Positions 15,134 to 23,160 of a DNA stretch of 64,000 nt are shown piece after piece. Each line of letters opens with the position of its first letter. Positions within the stretch are counted from its first letter, which is position 1. The stretch lies in assembly GCF_001421765.1 (NCBI RefSeq), contig NZ_LMLA01000011.1, positions 1 through 64,000 of the forward strand. The letters run 5' to 3'. A program made the position numbers and the translations under genes. The stretch is from Sphingomonas sp. Leaf32. Lineage in GTDB: Bacteria > Pseudomonadota > Alphaproteobacteria > Sphingomonadales > Sphingomonadaceae. The notes beneath the pieces were generated by a model, which saw only the letters and a list, made by a program, of their open reading frames with translations, had not been told where the DNA came from and did no database searches.

Positions 15134-15682
15134 TCAGAAAAACTCCACGTCGCCGACGGCGGCGGGCGGTGGCGGCGGTGCGCGCACGACGATCGGCGGC
15201 GGTGCCGTATCGACGACCGAGCGGCATCGCGCCAACCCGACCGCCGCGCGAAACTCAACCCGGCGGGCCTGGGTCCCGCCCACATCCTCGCCGACCAGCG
15301 CGATGCGTTCGTCGCGCAGGAAGTTGCGGGCAAAGGCGATGTTCGCGCCGCCGATGTCGCGGAACCCGGCACGCATAGTGGCACCACCGAAGATGCGCGC
15401 GCGCATCCGCGACCGCGCGGCACCGCGCGCCAGCATCGCGTTGATGAGGACTTCCATCGCATAGACGCCGTAGCGCTGCATCGATGCGGGGTCCGATGCG
15501 GTGCCGTCCGCCAGCAGATAATGGTTGATCCCGCCGATCTGCGCGATGGGGTCGTAGAAACAGGCCGCCACGCAGCTGCCGAGCACGGTGGTCAGCACGA
15601 CGTCGCGTTCGTTGCTAACCTGCGTCTCTCCCTGCGCGACGGTCACCCGCCGCAAGCCGTCCCGGGCGGCCAGCGCGCTCAT
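15134..15682 (-). CDS. cheD: Chemoreceptor glutamine deamidase CheD
   Basis: A 182-residue protein from ATG 15682, overlapping the cheB stop. The catalytic Cys lies in VLGSCVAACFYD and the His in GGINHYLLAD, as in the CheD Cys-His-Thr triad. The C-terminus is extended by a Pro-rich stretch (PPPIVVRAPPPPP) ending VEFF. CheD deamidates receptor glutamines and in some species modulates CheC-type phosphatases. Its place directly after cheR and cheB groups the three receptor-modifying enzymes. Confidence 0.9.
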   Translation of the reverse strand: MSALAARDGLRRVTVAQGETQVSNERDVVLTTVLGSCVAACFYDPIAQIGGINHYLLADGTASDPASMQRYGVYAMEVLINAMLARGAARSRMRARIFGGATMRAGFRDIGGANIAFARNFLRDERIALVGEDVGGTQARRVEFRAAVGLARCRSVVDTAPPPIVVRAPPPPPAAVGDVEFF

Positions 15683-16713
15683 GCGGCACATTCCGCCAGC
15701 AGCCGCGCCGCGATCCGGCGCAGCGGCAGCTGTTCGGAAACCGCGCCGATCTGATGCGCGATCGCAGGCATCCCGTAGACGACGCTGGTCGCCTTGTCCT
15801 GGCCGAAGGTCATCGATCCGCAGCCGCGCATCGCCTTCATCCCCTCCGCCCCGTCGCAGCCCATGCCGGTCAGGATCGCGGCGGTCGCATCGCGTCCGGC
15901 CAGCCGCGCGACCGAATGGAACAGCCGGTCGACCGACGGGCGATGGCCGTTGACCTTGTCGCCTTCGACCAGGCGGCAGTGGCGACGATCGCCCGATCCG
16001 CCGATCTCCATGTGCCGTTCGCCGCCGGGCGCCAGATAGACCTTGCCCACCGCCAGCGGTGCCCCGGCGCGCGCTTCCTCGACGCTTGGCGCGCACAGCC
16101 GGTTGAGCCGCGCCGCGAAGCTGGGAGTGAAGGTCGCCGGCATATGCTGGACGATGACGGTCGGCGGACAGTTCGCCGGAAAGCCCGAAAGCAGTTCGAT
16201 CAGCGCCTCGACGCCGCCGGTCGACGCGCCGATCGCGATCATCGCGCCGGGACGCGGGGTATAGCTTGCCCGTTCCTGCACTGGCGCGGCGCGAACCTGT
16301 GTCGTGCGCGCGGCGGGGCGCGACGTGGCGGCGGCGCGGACCAGTTCGGTCAGCTCCGAGGTACAGGCCGCATCGGTGCCCGCCATCAGCCGCGTCTTGT
16401 CGAAACAGTCGAAGGCACCACGCTCCAGCGCGGTCAGGCTGGCCTCCGCCCCTTGCGCGGTCAGCGTCGACAGCATCACCACCGGTGTCGGGCGCAGCCG
16501 CATCAACCGTTCGAGGAAGTCGAGGCCGCTCATCCCCGGCATCTCGACGTCCAGCGTCACGACATCGGGGTCCAGCGCCTTGATCTGCGCGCGCGCCTCA
16601 TCGGCGCTGGCGGCGGTGCCGACGACCTCGATCCCCGGATCGGCGAGCAGCCGACGCCGGATGATCGCCTGCATCGCCATCGAATCATCGACGATGAGAG
16701 TACGGACGCTCAC
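15679..16713 (-). CDS. cheB: CheB protein-glutamate methylesterase (intact)
   Basis: A 344-residue protein from the GTG at 16713, overlapping the cheR stop (GTGA). The receiver domain has Asp55 in VVTLDVEMPG. An Ala/Arg-rich linker (125-155) leads to the methylesterase domain with Ser164 in IGASTGG, His190 in VIVQHM and Asp287 in GMGCDGAEG, the full catalytic triad. It demethylates and deamidates chemoreceptors when phosphorylated by CheA, opposing CheR. A second, serine-less copy lies four genes downstream. Confidence 0.93.
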   Translation of the reverse strand: MSVRTLIVDDSMAMQAIIRRRLLADPGIEVVGTAASADEARAQIKALDPDVVTLDVEMPGMSGLDFLERLMRLRPTPVVMLSTLTAQGAEASLTALERGAFDCFDKTRLMAGTDAACTSELTELVRAAATSRPAARTTQVRAAPVQERASYTPRPGAMIAIGASTGGVEALIELLSGFPANCPPTVIVQHMPATFTPSFAARLNRLCAPSVEEARAGAPLAVGKVYLAPGGERHMEIGGSGDRRHCRLVEGDKVNGHRPSVDRLFHSVARLAGRDATAAILTGMGCDGAEGMKAMRGCGSMTFGQDKATSVVYGMPAIAHQIGAVSEQLPLRRIAARLLAECAA

Positions 16714-17573
16714 GCGGCAATCTTCTGATAGGCGGTGCGGCCGATGCAGCGGAACTTGTCCTGTACCGCGCCGATCAACCGCTCCGAATGACCGATATAG
16801 AGCATTCCCCCGACCTCCAATCGCTCGCCGAGCCGCGCCAGCAGGCGTTCCTTCGTCGGCTCGTCGAAATAGATCATGACATTGCGACAAAAGATCGTGT
16901 CGAACCGCCCCTTGATCGGCCAGTCGCCGAGCAGGTTCAGCGGACGAAACGCGATCGCGTCGCGCAGAACCGGATCGACGACCAGTTGGTCCCCCTCCCC
17001 CCGGGTCCAGACGGAACGCAGCGACGCGGGTACAGTCCGCATCGTTTCCTTCGAATACCGGCCCTCGCGCGCCGTGGTCAGCACGCTGGGCGACACATCG
17101 GTCGCCAGCATCCTAAGGTCGGTCTTCAGAAGTCGTTGTGCGCCGGGGCGGTCGGTACCGAACATCGCCATCAGCCACGAATAGGGTTCTTCCCCGCTCG
17201 AACACGCCGCCGACCACAGCCGCACCCGGCCGCCCTTCGCCAGCCGGTCGGCCAGCGGCGGCCAGATCCGCTCGACGAAATCCTCGAAATGATGGTTTTC
17301 GCGAAAGAAGCTGGTGTGGTTCGTCGTCAGCGCGTCGATCGCCCGGCCGCGCTCCTCGGCATCGCGGCCGATATGGGTCACATATTCGGCGAAGCTGCCG
17401 AAGCCGCACGCCCGCACGCGCGGGGCGATACGGCCATAGACCAATTGCGCCTTGCCGTCGGGCAGCAGGATGCCGACCTCGTCATACACCAGCGCCGCGA
17501 TGGCGCGGTGGTCGCCGGCGTTGAACACGAATTCACGCGCGCGGCTGTCGTCGAGGGCGGCGGCCCGGTTCAT
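16710..17573 (-). CDS. cheR: CheR chemoreceptor methyltransferase
   Basis: A 287-residue protein whose ATG overlaps the cheA stop. The N-terminal helical domain (about 15-85) contains ALTTNHTSFFRENHHFE. The SAM-binding Rossmann domain follows with RLWSAACSSGEEPYS (motif I), MLATDVSPSVL, and DTIFCRNVMIYFDEPTK. It methylates receptor glutamates using S-adenosylmethionine. The MCP of this operon ends in an aromatic pentapeptide that could tether CheR. Confidence 0.93.
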   Translation of the reverse strand: MNRAAALDDSRAREFVFNAGDHRAIAALVYDEVGILLPDGKAQLVYGRIAPRVRACGFGSFAEYVTHIGRDAEERGRAIDALTTNHTSFFRENHHFEDFVERIWPPLADRLAKGGRVRLWSAACSSGEEPYSWLMAMFGTDRPGAQRLLKTDLRMLATDVSPSVLTTAREGRYSKETMRTVPASLRSVWTRGEGDQLVVDPVLRDAIAFRPLNLLGDWPIKGRFDTIFCRNVMIYFDEPTKERLLARLGERLEVGGMLYIGHSERLIGAVQDKFRCIGRTAYQKIAA

Positions 17574-19732
17574 GCGGCCAGCGCCGACGAAGCGCGGTTG
17601 CCGAAACGGCCGCGGGTGGTCAGCGCATCGACATCGGCGATCAGCGCGACGCGCCCGTCGCCCAGGATCGTCGCCCCGGCGACGCCGTCGATCGCCTGGT
17701 AGTTCGCCTCCAGACTCTTCACCACGACCTGCCGCTGGTCCTGGATCGTGTCGACCAGCAGCGCAGCCTGTCCATGGTCTCCCTCGACCACGATCAGCAC
17801 GGCATTGGTCGGGTTACGTTCCGCGCCTTCGATGCCGAGATAGTCGGCGATCCGCAGCACGGGCACATAGGACCCGCGCACGTCGAGCAGCGTGCCGTCC
17901 GGTCCCAGCCGGCTGAGCGTGTCGTCGTCGGGCCGCAGGCTCTCGACGATATGGCCGAGCGGGATGACGAAGGTCTGCGCGCCGACGGTCACGATCATGC
18001 CGTCGAGCACCGCCAGCGTCAGCGGCAGGCTGAGCGAGAAGCTCGACCCGAAGCCTTCGCGCGACTGGATGCCGATGCGGCCGCCCAGCGCCTGTATATT
18101 CTTGCGCACCACGTCCATGCCGACGCCGCGCCCGGAAACGTTGGTGATTGCCGCCGCGGTCGAGAAGCCGGGGGCAAAGATCAGATTGTCGATCTCCTCG
18201 TCGCTCAACACCGCATCGGGCAGGATGATGCCCTTCTCGATCGCCTTGGCCTTCACCCGTGCGCGGTTGATCCCCTGTCCGTCGTCGGACACGGTTATGA
18301 CAATTCGCCCCGACTGATGCGCGGCGGCGAGGCGCACGACGCCTTCCGCCGGCTTGCCAGCCGCAACGCGCACATCGGGCATTTCCAGGCCGTGGTCGAC
18401 GGCGTTGCGGATCAGGTGGGTCAGCGGTTCACCGATGCGTTCGACCACGGTCTTGTCGACCTCGGTCATCTCGCCATCCACTTCCAAGCGGACGCGCTTG
18501 CCGGTTTCACCCTCCAGTTCGCGGACGATGCGCGGCACGCGGCTGAACACCGTCTTCATCGGCTGCGCACGGATCGCCATCGTCGATTCCTGCAACTCGC
18601 GCGTCAGATGCTCGAGGTCGCTCAGCTCGGAAATGCCGCCCATCTGGTTTTCGGCAAGACGCTGCGCCAGCATCGCCTGTGTAATCACGAGTTCACCGAC
18701 CAGGTTGACCAGCCGGTCGAGCTTGTCCAGGTCGACGCGGATCGTCTGCGCGGCGGGTGCCACGGGCGTTGTCGGTGCCGCCGTGCGCGGCGCGGCCGGT
18801 TCGGCGGCGACCGGTGCCGGAGCGAGTGCGGGTGCGGCCGGTGGAGGCGGCGGCGGTGCGGCGATTTCCGGCTCGGCGACGACCGCCACCGGCGCGCTTT
18901 CCATCGAATCGAGCAGGTCGAACAGCGCGTCGACGCTGTCTTCGGTCATCGCCGGTTCGGCATCGCCGCGCGACAGCGTGATCGCGGTCGGATCGCCGAA
19001 TTCGAACACCGCGCGAATATCGTCCTCGGCGACGCTGGCCGGCAGCGCGACGTCCCACGCCAGATAGCCGCATTCGGGGTCCATCGTGTCGATCGGGGGC
19101 AGCGCGGCCCGGTCGCAGGCGGTGACCTTGCCGCCCAGCATCGTCAGTTCGCGCAGCAGCAGCAGCGGTTCGGACCCATGTTCGAACGCCTTCGGCCCCG
19201 GCGTATAGCGCAGGCGCCAGCCATTGGCGGCATCCGCCCCGTCCTCCGACTGGGCGACGTCACCCAGCATCGACATCAGGTCGTCGAAATCGTCCGAAAT
19301 CGCCACAGCCGGCGCAGCCTCGGCAACAGGTGCCGCTACAGCCTTGGACGCACCACCGCCGCCCGCCGCCACGACCAGCCGCTCCAGCATGGCCGCATCG
19401 GCCGGCGGCGTGTCGCTATCGCGTGCCGCCGCGACATGGTCGGCCAGCACGTCGAACGCGCCGACCACCACGTCGAGCAGCGCGGGCGTCAGCTCCAGTG
19501 TGCCATTGCGGATCAGGTCGAGCAGCGTTTCATATTGATGGGTATAGGCCTGCAACCGTTCGTGACCGAACGCACCCGCCCCGCCCTTGATCGAATGGAC
19601 GCAGCGGAAGACGCCGTTGATCGTTTCCGAATCGCGGTCGCCATCGCGCAGCAACGCGAAGTTTCCTTCCATCGCGGCGAGGCCTTCCTCACACTCCTGG
19701 AAGAAGATCTGCTGGATTGCGTCGAGGTCCAT
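17570..19732 (-). CDS. cheA: CheA chemotaxis histidine kinase
   Basis: A 720-residue protein. The P1 domain carries phospho-acceptor His46 in CVHSIKGGAGAFG. A long Ala/Pro linker (about 285-325) precedes the P3 dimerisation domain starting IRVDLDKLDRLVNLVGEL. The P4 ATPase domain has the N-box HLIRNAVDHGLE, then VSDDGQGINRARV and GRGVGMDVVRKNI. P5, the CheW-like domain, spans about 560-700. The stretch between P1 and the linker is poorly conserved, as is normal for P2. It is the central kinase of the array; the stop overlaps cheR. Confidence 0.94.
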   Translation of the reverse strand: MDLDAIQQIFFQECEEGLAAMEGNFALLRDGDRDSETINGVFRCVHSIKGGAGAFGHERLQAYTHQYETLLDLIRNGTLELTPALLDVVVGAFDVLADHVAAARDSDTPPADAAMLERLVVAAGGGGASKAVAAPVAEAAPAVAISDDFDDLMSMLGDVAQSEDGADAANGWRLRYTPGPKAFEHGSEPLLLLRELTMLGGKVTACDRAALPPIDTMDPECGYLAWDVALPASVAEDDIRAVFEFGDPTAITLSRGDAEPAMTEDSVDALFDLLDSMESAPVAVVAEPEIAAPPPPPPAAPALAPAPVAAEPAAPRTAAPTTPVAPAAQTIRVDLDKLDRLVNLVGELVITQAMLAQRLAENQMGGISELSDLEHLTRELQESTMAIRAQPMKTVFSRVPRIVRELEGETGKRVRLEVDGEMTEVDKTVVERIGEPLTHLIRNAVDHGLEMPDVRVAAGKPAEGVVRLAAAHQSGRIVITVSDDGQGINRARVKAKAIEKGIILPDAVLSDEEIDNLIFAPGFSTAAAITNVSGRGVGMDVVRKNIQALGGRIGIQSREGFGSSFSLSLPLTLAVLDGMIVTVGAQTFVIPLGHIVESLRPDDDTLSRLGPDGTLLDVRGSYVPVLRIADYLGIEGAERNPTNAVLIVVEGDHGQAALLVDTIQDQRQVVVKSLEANYQAIDGVAGATILGDGRVALIADVDALTTRGRFGNRASSALAA

Positions 19733-19747
19733 GGGGTTCGCTCCCGA

Positions 19748-20011
19748 TCAGGCGGCGATGAGGGTGTCGAGGGCCGCCAGCGTCGCCATGTCGGCGAACA
19801 CCGGGCTCGCACCGACGATTCGGAATTCCTGGCCGGCTTCCTCCGCCGCGACCTCGGCGGCGGCCAGCACCTGCAGGCAGGCCTGACCGATCCGCTCCAC
19901 GCCCGATGCGTCGAGCAGGACCGGGCGACCGGTGCCGATCACGTCACGCAGCGTTTGGCGCAGCGGAGCGGCGGCGGGGGTGTCGAGTACGGCAGGAAGG
20001 GCGATGGTCAT
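19748..20011 (-). CDS. STAS-domain protein
   Basis: An 87-residue protein. It has the STAS fold pattern: strand-rich start (IALPAVLDT), VLLDASGVERIGQACLQVLAAA across the loop that carries the phosphorylatable residue in anti-sigma antagonists, and FRIVGASPVF. In SpoIIAA-type proteins a Ser follows a conserved Asp. Here the segment reads RIGQACLQ, so the position is Gly/Gln-like and phosphorylation is doubtful. It lies between the MCP and CheA genes, an arrangement found in other alphaproteobacterial chemotaxis operons. Confidence 0.8.
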   Translation of the reverse strand: MTIALPAVLDTPAAAPLRQTLRDVIGTGRPVLLDASGVERIGQACLQVLAAAEVAAEEAGQEFRIVGASPVFADMATLAALDTLIAA

Positions 20012-20052
20012 GGGAAGTTCCCGGGATAGGAGGTCGCTGGCGTGGCTTCAGA

Positions 20053-21513
20053 TCAGAATTCGGTCCAGTCATCGTCCGCAACGGCGGCGGCACCTCCGCT
20101 TGGCGCGGCCTTGCGGCGCGGCGCCGACGGCGGAGTCATGTCACGGCTGACCTGCGCGACGCGCGCCTGCAGGCGGTGCACGGCGCTCTGGGTCGGCGCA
20201 TGGCGGACGGGGGCGACGCTTGCCCCGGCATAGTCTCCGGCGCCCAGCGTGAAGCGGCTTACCTGTCGCGCCAGTTCCTGTGCCTCTTCGGCCAGGCTGC
20301 GGGCGGCGGCGGTGGCCTGTTCGACCATGGCGGCGTTCTGCTGGGTCACGCCGTCCATTTCGTTGACGGCGGTGTTGACCTGTTGCAGCCCGGTCGCCTG
20401 CTGATCGGCGGAGGTGGCAATGGTGCCGACCAGATTGCTGATCTCGCCGATCCGGCCGATGATCCGTTGCAGCGACTTGCCGGTCTCACTGACCAGTTCG
20501 ACGCCGGTCGCGACCTGTTCGGACGATGCGTTGATCTTGGCCTTCACATCCTTGGCGGCGTCTGCCGACCGCTGTGCCAGCGCGCGCACTTCGGACGCGA
20601 CGACGGCAAAGCCCTTGCCCGCATCGCCCGCGCGGGCGGCCTCGACACCGGCGTTCAGCGCCAGCAGGTTCGTCTGGAATGCGATGCCGTCGATGACGGT
20701 GATGATGTCGCCGATTTCGGCCGAGGCGCGTTCGATGCCATTCATCGCTTCGACCGCGCGGCGCACGACGTCGCCCGACTGTTCGGCTTCGTCACGAGTG
20801 TCGTTGACGACGTTGTGGGTCTTGGCCGCACCGGCAGCGGTTTCACGCACGGTGCCGGTGATCTGGTCCATCGCGGCGGCTGTTTCCTCCAGGCTCGCGG
20901 CCTGTTGTTCGGTCCGCTGCGACAGGTCGTCCGATGCCTGGCGAATGTCGTTCGCGCCGTTGTTGATGCCGTCGGTCGCCTGGCGTACCGCCGACAGCAC
21001 TTCCGACACCGCGTCCATCGCCGCGTTGAAATCGGCGCGCAGCCGTTCGTAATCGGCCGGGAACGCATCGGAAATGCGGTAGCTGACATCGCTGGCGGCA
21101 AGGCGCGACAGCCCCTCCCCCAACCGGCCGACGACCTGCTGCTGGCTGCGTGCCGCGTCCTTCACCGACTGCCCGTTTGCCTGGAACACCTGCATCGCAC
21201 GGGCCATGCGACCGATGCAGTCCTGATATTCGGTATGTTCGATCGAACGCGACAGGTCGCCTGCGGCGATCGCCTCCATCCCCACCACCGAACTGACATA
21301 GGGGTCGCAGACCGCGCTACGGAACGCGACCGCCAGCACGGCCGTCATGGCCAACGCGGCCAGCGCGAAGCCGATCAACAGGGACGCCGACGCCAGACCG
21401 TACAGCGCCGCGACGGTGGTCGCGACGGGAACGGCCGTGACGAGCGTATAGGTGGCCCCCATGACGACGAACTTCGTCCGGATAGGGGCGGTTTTGCGAA
21501 ACCAACGCATCAT
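20053..21513 (-). CDS. Methyl-accepting chemotaxis protein
   Basis: A 486-residue protein from the double ATG at 21513/21510. Two membrane helices near the N-terminus (about 15-33 and 35-60) are separated by almost no periplasmic loop, so no extracellular ligand domain is present. A HAMP-like region and coiled coil follow. The highly conserved tip contains IAFQTNLLALNAGVEAARAG and KGFAVVASEVRALAQRSA. The protein ends DWTEF, resembling the CheR-binding NWETF pentapeptide. It is the first gene of the operon. Sensing is probably of a cytoplasmic or membrane cue. Confidence 0.92.
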   Translation of the reverse strand: MMRWFRKTAPIRTKFVVMGATYTLVTAVPVATTVAALYGLASASLLIGFALAALAMTAVLAVAFRSAVCDPYVSSVVGMEAIAAGDLSRSIEHTEYQDCIGRMARAMQVFQANGQSVKDAARSQQQVVGRLGEGLSRLAASDVSYRISDAFPADYERLRADFNAAMDAVSEVLSAVRQATDGINNGANDIRQASDDLSQRTEQQAASLEETAAAMDQITGTVRETAAGAAKTHNVVNDTRDEAEQSGDVVRRAVEAMNGIERASAEIGDIITVIDGIAFQTNLLALNAGVEAARAGDAGKGFAVVASEVRALAQRSADAAKDVKAKINASSEQVATGVELVSETGKSLQRIIGRIGEISNLVGTIATSADQQATGLQQVNTAVNEMDGVTQQNAAMVEQATAAARSLAEEAQELARQVSRFTLGAGDYAGASVAPVRHAPTQSAVHRLQARVAQVSRDMTPPSAPRRKAAPSGGAAAVADDDWTEF

Positions 21514-21756
21514 TAGGCTGCTCCAACGATCACCGCAGCGCCCCCCTGGGTGCCCAGCTCTCCGTCGGTCCGTGGTAGCGAGGTTCGTATAATTACTGGT
21601 TAACGACCCGAGGATCGTTGCGCGCCGTCCACCGGCCACCGTTAGATAATCTTGAATGCTGGACAATATCGCTGTTTTCCAAAATAGTATCCGATATCCC
21701 GATTTGACGGCGCTAGACAAAATAGTTTTGTTACCAGCACCAGATATTCTGGGACA

Positions 21757-21921
21757 TGCCAGCGCCTGATGCCCACCGCATGGCATCCGCTGGCCCGGGC
21801 GATGCCGCCCGGCGAGCTGGGCGCGGTGCTAGGCGGGCTGCACGCCAATATCGCCGCCACCGTCGCACGCCTGCCGACGCACCAGGAGTTCCTCGACCGC
21901 TATTGCCGCAGCAGGGACTGA
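21757..21921 (+). pseudogene. C-terminal remnant of a flavin-dependent halogenase-family gene
   Basis: A short plus-strand frame ends TGA at 21919-21921. It encodes CQRLMPTAWHPLARAMP, then a helix with HANIAATVARLPTHQEFLDRY. This matches, in spacing, the C-terminus of the halogenase at 63019-64000: GQ..P..YHP.A......EL...........V..MP.H..F.DRF. Upstream of about 21757 the frame has no similarity, so only about 50 codons survive. The region between it and the MCP start (21514-21756) holds no gene I can support. Confidence 0.55.
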
Positions 21922-21953
21922 CCGTAGCGTAACGCCACGCGCCAGATGGCGGG

Positions 21954-22325
21954 TCAGTCGTCCCCGCGCCGATAGGGGCTGTGCATATTCGATAGCCATC
22001 CGGCCAGATGCCGCGGCGCCGGTGGGACCGCCCCACGCGGGCGTCGCGCCGCCGCGACGTCGACCTGCGCGTGGTCGAACAACAGTCCGGCCCGGCCGTC
22101 CTGCGCCCAGCGGACCCGTCCTTCGAGGTGGTGGAGCGTACCCATCGTCACCAGCACCCGCCCGTCGCACGGCAGGTGGACCGGATCGTCGATACAGGCC
22201 CCCGATTCGGACAGGTTGCGCACCCGGCATTCGACGACAAGGTCGCTGGATTCGACACGCGCCTTCAGGAAGACGCTGTCCCGGCGCGGGCGCGAGGGGA
22301 ACGGATCGGCGGGCGAATCGCTCAT
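21954..22325 (-). CDS. PilZ-domain protein
   Basis: A 123-residue protein. Features are RRDSVFLKARV near residue 14 (the RxxxR c-di-GMP switch region: Arg14/Arg15 with downstream basics), VRNLSESGACID (the D/NxSxxG motif as NLSESG) and beta strands GRVLVTMG and GRVRWAQDGRAGLLFD. PilZ domains bind cyclic di-GMP and regulate motility, adhesion or polysaccharide. The neighbouring chemotaxis operon makes a motility role plausible. The polar C-terminal 30 residues are probably disordered. Confidence 0.85.
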   Translation of the reverse strand: MSDSPADPFPSRPRRDSVFLKARVESSDLVVECRVRNLSESGACIDDPVHLPCDGRVLVTMGTLHHLEGRVRWAQDGRAGLLFDHAQVDVAAARRPRGAVPPAPRHLAGWLSNMHSPYRRGDD

Positions 22326-22388
22326 GCGCGCGATGCTATCGGGTCGATCGCTAAAGCGCGGTTAACGCGCCGGGCGACTCGCGGAAAT

Positions 22389-22473
22389 TGGTGCCCCTGG
22401 CCGGGCTCGAACCAGCACTCCTTGCGGAATCCGATTTTGAGTCGGACGCGTCTACCAATTTCACCACAGGGGC
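22389..22473 (-). tRNA. tRNA-Leu (anticodon CAA)
   Basis: Read on the minus strand, the acceptor arms GCCCCTG and CAGGGGC pair perfectly. The anticodon stem TCCGA/TCGGA encloses loop CTCAAAA with anticodon CAA, a long variable arm typical of Leu tRNAs follows, the T-arm contains GGTTCGAGCCC, and the 3' CCA is encoded. Length is 85 bases including CCA. Confidence 0.95.
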
Positions 22474-22514
22474 ACGGGGTGCGCGTTAGCCGAAGCTTCG
22501 CGCCCCCGCAACCG

Positions 22515-22907
22515 TCACGAGAACACGCGGTCGATGTCCTCGCTGCCATAGGGGTCCTTGGGATCGGGACCGAACCGGTTCGGCCCACGCGTGCCTTCTG
22601 ACACATACAACACGAACAGCCAGATCCAGCCGATGATCGGCAGGAAGACCAGCAGCATCCACCATGCCGACCGGTCGGTGTCGTGCAGCCGCCGGAACGC
22701 AACGGTGAAACTGGGGATCAGCAGCGCAAGGCTGGTCAGGGCGTTCAGCGGACCGCTGCCTTCCCATCCGAAGCCCAGCACATTGTCGACGATCGTCGTG
22801 GCGATCCCGATCAGAAAGCTGAACAACGTGAACATCCAATATTCCTGACGGCGCGACCGGCCGCGCACCTCGAAATACCGCTTCAGCGGCAGGATCATCC
22901 ATTCCAT
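22515..22907 (-). CDS. DUF805 inner-membrane protein
   Basis: A 130-residue protein from ATG 22907, preceded by GAGGGGAAG; an in-frame start at 22967 lacks this. It has the DUF805 layout: YFEVRGRSRRQEYWMF (the R-x-x-R-x-x-Y/FW signature), helices at about 22-45, 55-75 and 83-102, the conserved RRLHDTDRSAWW, and a polar tail. Function of the family is unknown. The 254 bases upstream (22908-23160) contain no gene I can name. Confidence 0.88.
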   Translation of the reverse strand: MEWMILPLKRYFEVRGRSRRQEYWMFTLFSFLIGIATTIVDNVLGFGWEGSGPLNALTSLALLIPSFTVAFRRLHDTDRSAWWMLLVFLPIIGWIWLFVLYVSEGTRGPNRFGPDPKDPYGSEDIDRVFS

Positions 22908-23160
22908 TTCGACACTTCCCCTCGTTACCGTATCGTAATGTTTCGCAATACAGAGCGAGGAACGCAATCCGTCAATCGGCCGGCGCCTAGCCGATCAGTC
23001 CATTGCCGGCAGCCGCGTCCCGCACCATGGGCAACAGGCGATGCCGATCATCGACGACCCGCCGTCGTGGATCATCAACCCGTACCCGCTATTCGCGCCG
23101 GGGCAGTCCGATTGACGTCGTGCATCTGCTCGCAGCAATATCCCGCCAACGCCCGCTCCT

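Noticed and set aside
13321..15378. Plus-strand open frame of 685 codons opposite cheB, cheW and cheY
   Set aside because: Antisense shadow in high-GC DNA: His/Arg/Asp-rich, no domain, and the minus strand carries clear chemotaxis proteins.
17774..20029. Plus-strand open frame of 751 codons opposite cheA
   Set aside because: Antisense of a certain CheA gene; composition is that of a GC-rich shadow.
22980..23118. Plus-strand frame containing MPIIDDPPSWIINP and ending TGA at 23118
   Set aside because: It looks protein-like and may be the tail of a lost gene, but no start, family or upstream coding is visible, so it was not listed as a feature.
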